Source: Spirochaetaceae bacterium (GTDB lineage Bacteria > Spirochaetota > Spirochaetia > DSM-27196 > SLAA01). From it: 16,332 nucleotides of DNA. Each line of letters opens with the position of its first letter. The first letter of the stretch is position 1. This document shows positions 1 through 6,483 of this stretch, one piece after another. The position numbers and the translations under genes are program-made. Below the pieces are notes generated by a model. It saw nothing but the letters and a program-made list of their open reading frames with translations, made no database searches and was not told where the DNA came from. The stretch lies in assembly GCA_003564775.1 (NCBI GenBank), contig PXEI01000041.1, positions 1 to 16,332 of the forward strand. Direction: 5' to 3'.

Positions 1-1
1 C

Positions 2-403
2 GTTGTGCTGCTTCGAGACGGGTTCTATCGGTCGCAGTTCATCTTAGGAGCAACCACTCCGGATGATGTGCATAGGGACCTTGAGCTTGACCGTGGAGGT
101 GAGGGTGGGTTTATTGAGAGGCGCCGCAATGCCTTCTACACGGCTTTTGGTCTGTTTGTGCTTTCGATACCGGTTGCCCTGCTGAGCAACGGGGTTTACG
201 AGAATCTTTCTACAATGGTGCCACCCGACGGTAGTCGGGCGCCCGGGCTGAGTGAGTCCGAGGCCGACCATTTGCGGCGCCAGCGGGACATGGCGTATTA
301 TGTAACCTGGGGCGGCGTTGCGGTATCGACCGGTCTTTTTGTGACCTCCGCAATACAGCTGGGCCGATACGTTCGTGCGGCACAAGCCTCACATACACGA
401 TGA
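2..403 (+). CDS. Membrane protein of unknown function, 3' end only
   Basis: The reading frame is open to the left edge, so the true start probably lies outside the window; an internal GTG at 5 exists but has no visible ribosome binding site. About 133 residues remain. Two hydrophobic segments are visible, roughly residues 46-64 (FYTAFGLFVLSIPVALL) and 98-118 (YYVTWGGVAVSTGLFVTSAIQL), separated by a polar loop rich in Asp, Glu and Arg, and the protein ends in a short basic tail. This suggests the membrane-anchored C-terminus of a larger protein. I do not recognise the family. The stop codon lies just upstream of the ftsY ribosome binding site, so it is probably the preceding gene of the same operon. 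It could also be a short two-helix protein starting near position 5. Confidence 0.6.
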   Translation, partial: VVLLRDGFYRSQFILGATTPDDVHRDLELDRGGEGGFIERRRNAFYTAFGLFVLSIPVALLSNGVYENLSTMVPPDGSRAPGLSESEADHLRRQRDMAYYVTWGGVAVSTGLFVTSAIQLGRYVRAAQASHTR

Positions 404-411
404 CGAACAAC

Positions 412-415
412 GGAG
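412..415 (+). promoter_or_regulatory. Ribosome binding site deciding the ftsY start
   Basis: GGAG lies five bases before the ATG at 421. The in-frame ATG at 400, which overlaps the previous stop as ATGA, has no purine-rich motif upstream. The site therefore favours 421, which gives a protein beginning MAVKKSLGARL. Confidence 0.6.
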
Positions 416-420
416 CAAGT

Positions 421-1302
421 ATGGCGGTTAAAAAAAGCCTGGGCGCGCGGCTCACGGAGCTGCTTGGGTTTAAGGGTGACAACGAAGAGTTCTTTGAGGA
501 GCTGGAGGACCGTTTGACGGCTTCAGATATTGGCGCACGAAGCGCTATGGAGCTGGTAGATACCTTGCGCAGCGGCCGCTATGGCAGCCGTCTCAGGGAA
601 CCTGCGACCTTACTTGAAGCGCTCAATGAGCAACTGCTGCCGGTCCTCAAAGAGACCAACCTCGCGCCGGTACCGGGCGAACTAAATGTGCGCTTGGTAC
701 TTGGTGTTAACGGGGTGGGCAAAACTACCTCTATTGCCAAGCTGGCTTCTCATTACGCTTCTCACTATGAGCTTTCCGGAGTCGTGCTTGCAGCGGCCGA
801 CACCTTCCGGGCCGCGGCCGTAGAACAGCTTGGTCTGCATGGAGAGCGTCTTGGTCTTCGAGTAGTCAAGCAGGGTAGTGGTGCAGACCCGGCTGCCGTA
901 GTGTACGATGCCATTACAAGCGCCAAGGCACGTGGTGACGACATGGTAATTGCCGATACTGCCGGACGTATGCACAACCGTGCAAACCTTGTGGCGGAGC
1001 TCGGAAAAATTGATAAGATTATTCGCCGGGCTTGTGACGAGTCGCGCTATCAGAAAATCCTTGTCATTGACGGGACCACTGGTCAAAACGGACTACGACA
1101 GGCCGAAACCTTTCATGAGGCGGTGGGCCTGGATGCGGTTGTGCTGGCCAAGTACGATTCAAGTTCTCGTGGAGGCGTGTTAGTGCCTATCGCCAGGGAG
1201 CTTGGGATTCCGTGCGCCTTCCTGGGCACCGGTGAAGGTTATGGGGACTTTGTTCCATTTGATGCGCAACGGTATATAGCGGATCTTCTGGAGGTGAGGT
1301 GA
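421..1302 (+). CDS. ftsY: Signal recognition particle receptor FtsY (SRP54-type GTPase)
   Basis: FtsY is the membrane-associated GTPase that docks SRP-ribosome complexes at the translocon. This 293-residue protein is essentially an NG domain only. The N helices occupy about residues 1-85. The G domain carries the P-loop GVNGVGKT at 95-102, the DTFRAAAVEQL motif near 127-137, DTAGR at 179-183, DGTTGQN near 217-223 and a closing GEGYGDFVPFD motif near the C-terminus. There is no long acidic A domain like that of E. coli, so targeting must rely on the N-terminal amphipathic helix. The G4 motif is AKYD rather than the usual TKxD. The closing motif and DTFRAA separate it from flagellar FlhF; the lack of an M domain separates it from Ffh. 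An in-frame ATG at 400 would add seven residues. Its stop overlaps the next gene's GTG. Confidence 0.93.
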   Translation: MAVKKSLGARLTELLGFKGDNEEFFEELEDRLTASDIGARSAMELVDTLRSGRYGSRLREPATLLEALNEQLLPVLKETNLAPVPGELNVRLVLGVNGVGKTTSIAKLASHYASHYELSGVVLAAADTFRAAAVEQLGLHGERLGLRVVKQGSGADPAAVVYDAITSAKARGDDMVIADTAGRMHNRANLVAELGKIDKIIRRACDESRYQKILVIDGTTGQNGLRQAETFHEAVGLDAVVLAKYDSSSRGGVLVPIARELGIPCAFLGTGEGYGDFVPFDAQRYIADLLEVR

Positions 1303-2435
1303 CCATCTCTAACTGGGTGGCCTGGGGCCGTCAGATGAGAAACTACCGCTCTTGGACCCTGGTTTTTGGGCTTGCCCTTGTTGGAGCGTGTGTTCCGTCA
1401 ATGCTTGCTGGCCAGGAAATTTTTCGGAGTAATGCCGCGGCAATGCGGCTTCAGCCCATTACTCAGGCTGAGCGCGACCAGCATCGTTATGTAATTCAGG
1501 TAGGCAGGAACGGGGAAGCCGAGTCCGAGCGTTTTTTTGACCACGGAGAGCTTGTTCACGAAATCCGGCAGGTTCCGGGGCCTGCAGGGACACGCAGAGA
1601 AGAAGAGTACCGCAACGGCGAACTCGAAGCCGTGCGAATGCTGGACTCGGAGGAACGACACATCTCGGAGGAGTTTTTCTCGGATGGGGCGCTCACCGAA
1701 CGTCGAGAGTATCGATATCGCGGAAACCTGCTCGTAGAGATGCTGAGTTTCGATGCAGCTGGCGAGTTGGCACGTAGTGACGAGTTCCAGTACGGGCCCG
1801 GAGGAGTGCTTAGGGTGGTACGTACCGTAGACAGCGCCGGGAGGACTCGCAACGCATACTATGCAGCGCTTGACGGACGGCTGATAGAGGAGTATCACGA
1901 AGGCCTGCATACAGACATTCGAGTGCGATATGATGAGTATAACCGGCCCATAGATGAAGTGGAGTACGTCGATGGTGTCCGCACCGTGAGTACGTTCTAC
2001 ACCTATGAATCGGCAGCTGGCAGTGGTGCATCCAAGATTCGTGCAATTGATCATGGGCAAGAGCGCGAGACGCTTCGCACCTACACAGCAGGTGGCGATA
2101 TCCTTGAGGAACGTGAGTATCGTGCTGGAACCTTTGAGCGCGGATTTGCGTATCTCTATGATGGGGATCTGCTTGTTGAGCGTCAGGGTCTTGGGGTTGC
2201 GCGCGGTGTGAGGGAGCTGTTTGAGTACAATGAAGACGGGGCGTTGCAAGGCGTACGGTATCTGCGCAATGGACGTCTTCAACGAGAGCGACGTTACTTG
2301 GATGAGAATGAGTATATCGATGTGTTCTATCGAGATGGTACCGAGGTTTTGCGGTCTTACTACCGTGACGATCGGCGTCTACGGGAGGAGGTACTCCAGG
2401 ATGGACAGGTTGTTCGGACACGGGAGTTCGAGTGA
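1299..2435 (+). CDS. Exported MORN/YwqK-like beta-repeat protein of unknown function
   Basis: I do not recognise a named family. The 378-residue product starts at a GTG overlapping the ftsY stop (GTGA), with GGAGG four bases upstream; an ATG at 1335 would give a more compact signal peptide. The N-terminus has several arginines and then a hydrophobic core (SWTLVFGLALVGAC). Cleavage could be at the VGAC lipobox, giving a lipoprotein, or after MLAG, giving a periplasmic protein. The rest is a series of roughly ten or more degenerate 12-24 residue units of the form aromatic-x-x-G-x-L-x-x-x-R-x-Tyr, for example EYRNGELEAVR, FFSDGALTERREY and YLRNGRLQRERRY. They resemble MORN variants, YwqK antitoxin-type or YD repeats, so an elongated beta structure is likely. 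The position between ftsY and the lol genes suggests an envelope role; that is inference. Confidence 0.8.
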   Translation: MTISNWVAWGRQMRNYRSWTLVFGLALVGACVPSMLAGQEIFRSNAAAMRLQPITQAERDQHRYVIQVGRNGEAESERFFDHGELVHEIRQVPGPAGTRREEEYRNGELEAVRMLDSEERHISEEFFSDGALTERREYRYRGNLLVEMLSFDAAGELARSDEFQYGPGGVLRVVRTVDSAGRTRNAYYAALDGRLIEEYHEGLHTDIRVRYDEYNRPIDEVEYVDGVRTVSTFYTYESAAGSGASKIRAIDHGQERETLRTYTAGGDILEEREYRAGTFERGFAYLYDGDLLVERQGLGVARGVRELFEYNEDGALQGVRYLRNGRLQRERRYLDENEYIDVFYRDGTEVLRSYYRDDRRLREEVLQDGQVVRTREFE

Positions 2436-3766
2436 GTAGATTCGGTGAAAGGCTTCGCTTCGGCTTCCTAAGGTGGTCGCGGCGCTGGGGGTGGATGTTC
2501 TTTGTTGCCCAACGGCACTTCCATACGCGACGACGGGAAAAAGGGTACACCGCCTCAATTCTTTCGGTGAGTGGCATTGCTGTTGGAGTCATGACTCTGA
2601 CTGCGGTGCTCGCCGTTATGAATGGATTCCAACTCGATACGATAGAGGACATCCTTGAGATCAACTCCTATCACCTGCGCATTGCTGGTGCCGAACTCCA
2701 GAGTAATGAATCGCCACTCGAACTGAGCCGCCGGAACGGGGTGCGTACCGTACTGCCGTTTATCGAGTTACAGACCATAGCACGCGGTTTCTTTGAGGAG
2801 CCGCAGGCCGTTATTCTAAGGGGGGTGCCGGTCGACGTACTTGAGCTTGATCCTGGCATTGCCGAACGCATGGAAATGATCTCGGGCGAGTTCTCCCTGG
2901 CGTCGCATGGGTCACTTGTCATTGGATCGCAACTGGCCCGGCATCTTGGCGTTCGGGTAGGGGATACTGTCACCTTTCTTGACCTTGGCTCCGGAGATGC
3001 CGCATTGCGCAACCCACGCGAGGTAGATTTTCAGGTGCGCGGGGTCTTCTACAGTGGGTTCCTCGAGTACGACCGCTCATGGGGGTTTATCTCGCTGCAG
3101 GAGGCTGAGTCTATGTTCGGTGCAGGGGATGATCTAACCTGGGGCATTAAGCTTAACGACCGCTTTAACGATGTTCGAATGCGGGCGCAGATTGCCGACG
3201 ATCTGGGAATAGAGAGCGCACAGGTGTTGTCCTGGCGCGAGTTCAATCGGGCCATTTTTGGGGCGTTGCGAGTTGAGAAGACGGTGCTTATGTTCCTTAT
3301 CGGCCTCATTTTTCTGGTGGTGGCGGTGAATATATATCAGGCCCTGCGGCGTAGTGTTGTTGAACGCTCGGAGGAGATCGCGGTGCTCAAGGCTCTGGGT
3401 GCGCCACCACAGGCTGTGCAGCTGGTGTTTGTAGTTGAAGGCCTCATGATTGGTGTCCTGGGCGCGTTCATTGGAACGGCTCTGGGACTGTTTGTTTCGC
3501 AGAATATCAACGGGGTTTTTGCTGCTGCTGAACTCGCCCTAGGTGGGCTCGCCGTGGTAGGATCGGTTGTACGTGGTGGTGGCGCGTCTCCGGTTTCATT
3601 CTTCTCACCGGAGCATTTCTATATCATGGAAGTGCCAAGCCACATGCTGTTTAGCGAGGTTCTGGGAGTGTTTCTTGCTGCGGTAGCATCGGCGGCATCG
3701 GCTGGCTACTTTGCTTCACTTCGGGCAGCCTGGATCAAGCCTGTGGAGGTGCTTCGAGATGAGTAG
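2432..3766 (+). CDS. LolC/LolE-family lipoprotein-releasing ABC permease (first copy)
   Basis: LolC/E permeases, with LolD, extract outer-membrane lipoproteins from the inner membrane. The GTG start overlaps the previous stop (GTGA) and has GGGAG five bases upstream. The 444 residues show the family layout: a basic N-terminus (FFVAQRHFHTRRREKGY), TM1 at about 41-64, a large periplasmic MacB-like domain at about 67-280, then a C-terminal FtsX domain with three helices near 283-305, 335-360 and 408-430. The coupling motif EEIAVLKALGAPP after TM2 is the hallmark LolC/E cytoplasmic loop. Between TM3 and TM4 lies a Gly/Val-rich stretch (near GGLAVVGSVVRGGG) that makes this region longer than I expect for LolC/E. 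It cannot be assigned to LolC or LolE from sequence alone. It overlaps lolD by eight bases. Confidence 0.9.
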   Translation: MSRFGERLRFGFLRWSRRWGWMFFVAQRHFHTRRREKGYTASILSVSGIAVGVMTLTAVLAVMNGFQLDTIEDILEINSYHLRIAGAELQSNESPLELSRRNGVRTVLPFIELQTIARGFFEEPQAVILRGVPVDVLELDPGIAERMEMISGEFSLASHGSLVIGSQLARHLGVRVGDTVTFLDLGSGDAALRNPREVDFQVRGVFYSGFLEYDRSWGFISLQEAESMFGAGDDLTWGIKLNDRFNDVRMRAQIADDLGIESAQVLSWREFNRAIFGALRVEKTVLMFLIGLIFLVVAVNIYQALRRSVVERSEEIAVLKALGAPPQAVQLVFVVEGLMIGVLGAFIGTALGLFVSQNINGVFAAAELALGGLAVVGSVVRGGGASPVSFFSPEHFYIMEVPSHMLFSEVLGVFLAAVASAASAGYFASLRAAWIKPVEVLRDE

Positions 3767-4490
3767 GTTAGACATGGCTCACAACTCACACGAACAGGAA
3801 TCGGTCAAACGGAACGAGAGCCTGGTTGACCTCAGGGGTGTAAGCAAGCGTTTCCTTTCTGGGAGTGAGGAGTTGGTAATACTCAACTCCATAGATCTTC
3901 AACTGCCGGAGAAACTGGTAACCGTGATAACCGGTGAAAGTGGCTGCGGCAAAACTACTCTGCTGAACATAATTGGTGGGCTCGAGACCCCAAGTACTGG
4001 CTCGGTTGACGTCTCAGGCTACGCGGTGCAGGCCTTGGACGAGGAAGGACTTACCGAGTATAGACGACAAGTGGTTGGGCTTGTCTTTCAGTTCCATTAT
4101 CTGCTGAAGGACTTTAATGCCCTGGAAAATATCATGCTACCGGGCTATATGGCGGGCCTCACACGCACCGCCGCACGTGAAAGAGCTGCCCACTTGCTGG
4201 ATCAGGTTGGACTACGTGCACGCTCCGAGCACTACCCGACTCAACTCTCGGGAGGTGAGCGCCAGCGCATTGCGTTAGCTCGTGCCCTCATGAACGACCC
4301 CGATATCGTGCTAGCAGATGAACCTACCGGGAATCTTGATGAACGCAACAGTCGCGCTGTGCAAGAGACTCTTTTTGATCTTGTTCGCCGTTTTGGGAAG
4401 ACGCTGATCATGGTTACTCATGACGCGGGCATTGCCGCATCCGGCGACAGGCGGTTCCATCTCGAGCAAGGTAGTTTGTACTCCGCATGA
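3759..4490 (+). CDS. lolD: Lipoprotein-releasing ABC transporter ATP-binding protein LolD
   Basis: This is the ATPase that powers the LolC/E permeases, acting on the cytoplasmic face of the inner membrane. The 243 residues contain Walker A GESGCGKTT, a Q-loop within LVFQFHYLLKDFNALEN (close to the FHHLLPDFxALEN pattern typical of LolD), the signature LSGGERQRIALARAL, Walker B VLADEPTGNLDE and the switch histidine in MVTHD. The ATG at 3759 is chosen because GGAGG ends nine bases upstream and it overlaps the preceding gene's stop region; an ATG at 3774 is possible, and any longer start would extend into the permease gene. It is flanked by both permeases and its stop overlaps the next ATG (ATGA). 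MacB- or FtsE-type ATPases are related alternatives, but the flanking LolC/E permeases fix the role. Confidence 0.93.
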   Translation: MSRLDMAHNSHEQESVKRNESLVDLRGVSKRFLSGSEELVILNSIDLQLPEKLVTVITGESGCGKTTLLNIIGGLETPSTGSVDVSGYAVQALDEEGLTEYRRQVVGLVFQFHYLLKDFNALENIMLPGYMAGLTRTAARERAAHLLDQVGLRARSEHYPTQLSGGERQRIALARALMNDPDIVLADEPTGNLDERNSRAVQETLFDLVRRFGKTLIMVTHDAGIAASGDRRFHLEQGSLYSA

Positions 4491-5866
4491 GAGTTGCAGC
4501 CTCTCTGCTCATTGCAATGCGTTATCTCTTTGGCGTCGGCCTCGGCAAAGGCGCCCGGATTCGGTCTGCAGTTCTGATTGTCGCACTGAGTCTGGTTCCG
4601 CTGGTTGTGGTGCTTCAGGTTGCCGACGGTATGATCGCCGGAATCACTGCTCGCTTTATTGAAGCCGGTACATATCACGCACAAGTGATGATGTCCTCAC
4701 GCCTGAGTGCCTCCGAGATTGAAGAACTGCGAAGGAAAGCGTTGGACGTTCCGGGGGTCAGCACTGTTTCTTTAGAGCGGCAGGGCTTAGGCCTTTTGCA
4801 AACCCCGGCTGGGCGTTCCGGCGTCACGGTACGCGCGGTCTCACCAGAGTTGTACCGTGAGGATCGTGGTTTCGCGGAGTATGTGGAGGTTCGCGAGGGC
4901 GCCTTTGATCTTGATGAGGCCAACTCAATTATCATTGGGGTCGATCTAGCTTCGCGCTTTGGCCTTGCGGTAGGAGACAACGTTCGAGTCGTAACCGTCC
5001 GGCCGAGCCCGTCGGGTGGTTTCTTGCCGCGGCCAGCGAGTTTCGTAGTGAAGGGAATTGTTGCAACCGGATATCAAGAGCTTGACCGGTTGTGGGTGTT
5101 TATACCCTTTGAACGTGGTCTATCACTCCTGTCCGAGGGTGTTGCCAACCAGATTTTAGGTGTGAAGGTTGACGAGCCTTTTGCAATACAGAACCCTCTG
5201 TATAACCCGAATGCAGTCCTGCGAGGGGTCTCCGCCCTGGTGGGGATCAGAACTGAAAGCCCAAGCAGCACAGCCCTGAGTGAGCTCAGAAGCCAGCTCG
5301 GTCCAGGTGTACGGGTGTTCAGTTGGTATCAGCTGGAACAGTCGCGCTACGTTTCGTTCCAGACGACTAAGAACCTGTTGATCTTTATTATGTTTTTGAT
5401 TGTCTGCGTGGCGGCGGTCAATGTTTCTTCTGCACTTGTTTTGATGGTGCTGGAAAAGGAGCACGAGATTGCAATCCTCAAAAGCACCGGCGCCTCACCA
5501 CGCGGTATCGTTCTGATATTTCTGTTTGCTGGCTTTGTTTCAGGAATATTTGGAGCGATGTTGGGTATGGCGGTTGGAATTCTGGCCGCGGTAAACATCA
5601 ACACCGTTCTACGTCTCATTGAACAGACGGTCAATGGTGTGTTGTACATAGCTGGTCTGTTTGCGGCTCCATTTGTCGGACGGAGCTTCGGTTCGGTTGA
5701 GCTGCTGACCGCGGAGTTCTATCTTGAAGAAATTCCCATTGTCTTGCAGCCAGCCGAGCTGATTCTGGCCGCGGTTCTAACCATACTCCTGTCCACGCTT
5801 GCGTCATACTTTCCGGCGCGGCGCGCTGGCGCAATTCGTCCAATTGAGGTCATTCGGCGTCATTAG
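4487..5866 (+). CDS. LolC/LolE-family lipoprotein-releasing ABC permease (second copy)
   Basis: This is the second permease of the Lol complex, 459 residues. Its ATG overlaps the lolD stop as ATGA, and there is no good ribosome binding site, so translation is probably coupled to lolD. TM1 spans about residues 28-46, followed by a periplasmic domain to about 290. The FtsX domain has TM2 near 296-320 (LLIFIMFLIVCVAAVNVSSALVL), the conserved loop HEIAILKSTGASPRGI, TM3 near 340-365 and TM4 near 425-447, ending in the usual ARRAGAIRPIEVIR tail. As in the first permease, an extra hydrophobic stretch (VLYIAGLFAAPFVG) lies between TM3 and TM4, before the FYLEEIPIVL segment. The two proteins are clearly homologous but diverged, consistent with a LolC plus LolE heterodimer. 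Confidence 0.9.
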   Translation: MRVAASLLIAMRYLFGVGLGKGARIRSAVLIVALSLVPLVVVLQVADGMIAGITARFIEAGTYHAQVMMSSRLSASEIEELRRKALDVPGVSTVSLERQGLGLLQTPAGRSGVTVRAVSPELYREDRGFAEYVEVREGAFDLDEANSIIIGVDLASRFGLAVGDNVRVVTVRPSPSGGFLPRPASFVVKGIVATGYQELDRLWVFIPFERGLSLLSEGVANQILGVKVDEPFAIQNPLYNPNAVLRGVSALVGIRTESPSSTALSELRSQLGPGVRVFSWYQLEQSRYVSFQTTKNLLIFIMFLIVCVAAVNVSSALVLMVLEKEHEIAILKSTGASPRGIVLIFLFAGFVSGIFGAMLGMAVGILAAVNINTVLRLIEQTVNGVLYIAGLFAAPFVGRSFGSVELLTAEFYLEEIPIVLQPAELILAAVLTILLSTLASYFPARRAGAIRPIEVIRRH

Positions 5867-5904
5867 GTCTTGTTGGGGCCTTTGAGGTCTTTTCAGGTCT
5901 AGTT
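5865..5904 (+). repeat. Four-unit 10-bp repeat array upstream of mcsA, CtsR-box-like
   Basis: Four consecutive 10-base units start at 5865 (AGGTCTTGTT), 5875 (GGGGCCTTTG), 5885 (AGGTCTTTTC) and 5895 (AGGTCTAGTT). Three carry an exact AGGTCT and the second is degenerate. One helical turn per unit would put all copies on one face of the DNA, as for a repeated operator. The known CtsR box is two RGTCAAA heptads three bases apart; units 3 and 4 keep that spacing and the GGTC half, but not the AAA. The first unit overlaps the stop codon of the Lol permease gene. Function as an operator is inference. Confidence 0.5.
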
Positions 5905-5947
5905 CAACGAATGAATTTCTTTGCAAAAACCGCTACACTGTCCCTAT

Positions 5948-5955
5948 GGGAGGAG
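5948..5955 (+). promoter_or_regulatory. Strong ribosome binding site deciding the mcsA start
   Basis: GGGAGGAG lies just before the ATG at 5959; the GGAGG core is five bases from it. An in-frame ATG at 5911 has no such motif, and its extra 16 residues would precede the first zinc finger, so 5959 is preferred. A TACACT at 5934-5939 might be a -10 element, but I see no matching -35. Confidence 0.75.
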
Positions 5956-5958
5956 CTC

Positions 5959-6483
5959 ATGAAATGTCGCAGCTGTGGTGCACCCCGCGCTGATGTCAAG
6001 GTTCACTTAAGCGCAGGCTCGGAAGCGCAGGAGATTCATCTTTGCAAGAGCTGTGCGTCCGAACTAGGTATCTCCAGCCGTGATGCTGCCTATACCCCAG
6101 GAGAGTTGTACTCTGTGCTGTTGCGAGGAACGGCAGTAGGTGACGATACCGAGAGTCGTCTGTTATGTCCGGGCTGTATGCGCAGCTACGACGATCTGCG
6201 TCGTACCGGGCGAGCCGGGTGTCCTGAGTGTTACGAGGTTTTCGAACGCCAGATTGCCGGTCTGCTGTCGCGGTTAATCCCTGAGCCAGCGCACCAGGGG
6301 CGTATACCGCGCAGGCTCGCTCCTTATAAGTCGATCTTTTTTGATAAACCTCGGATACAAGGGGAGCTTGATGCGGCACTTGCGGAGGAGGACTATGAAG
6401 AAGCGGCGTTTCTCCGTGACCGGCTCAGACGCTTTGACGAGATCGGCTCAATTCACGAGGTTTCTGAGGAGCCACAGGAGTGA
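5959..6483 (+). CDS. mcsA: McsA-like zinc-finger/UVR protein, activator of McsB
   Basis: In Firmicutes McsA binds metal, activates the arginine kinase McsB and helps deliver stress-damaged proteins to ClpC. The 174 residues match the family layout. Four CxxC pairs lie at Cys3/6, 29/32, 70/73 and 88/91, forming two zinc-binding units, followed by a basic linker (IPRRLAPYK). A C-terminal UVR motif lies at about 134-162 (LDAALAEEDYEEAAFLRDRLRRF), the same motif found in the ClpC middle domain and in UvrB. It is first in the mcsA-mcsB-clpC cassette. Its stop overlaps the GTG of mcsB as GTGA, so the two are translationally coupled, which fits a protein complex. No ctsR gene precedes it in this window, unlike the Bacillus operon. 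Confidence 0.88.
   Translation: MKCRSCGAPRADVKVHLSAGSEAQEIHLCKSCASELGISSRDAAYTPGELYSVLLRGTAVGDDTESRLLCPGCMRSYDDLRRTGRAGCPECYEVFERQIAGLLSRLIPEPAHQGRIPRRLAPYKSIFFDKPRIQGELDAALAEEDYEEAAFLRDRLRRFDEIGSIHEVSEEPQE

Noticed and set aside
1398..2664. Long - strand frames (294 and 284 codons) opposite the repeat protein
   Set aside because: They overlap each other and the + strand gene, which has an export signal, operon-type overlaps and coherent repeats. Their translations are low in structure and show no motif.
3711..3758. Longer N-terminus for LolD
   Set aside because: It would lie inside the permease coding sequence and add residues unlike the family; the ATG at 3759 has GGAGG at a proper distance.
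5911..5958. Upstream ATG as the mcsA start
   Set aside because: It has no ribosome binding site, and the added residues precede the first CxxC of the conserved N-terminus; the ATG at 5959 has a strong GGGAGGAG.
5867..5958. A Rho-independent terminator between the Lol genes and mcsA
   Set aside because: I found no stem of useful length followed by a T-tract; the region is dominated by direct, not inverted, repeats.
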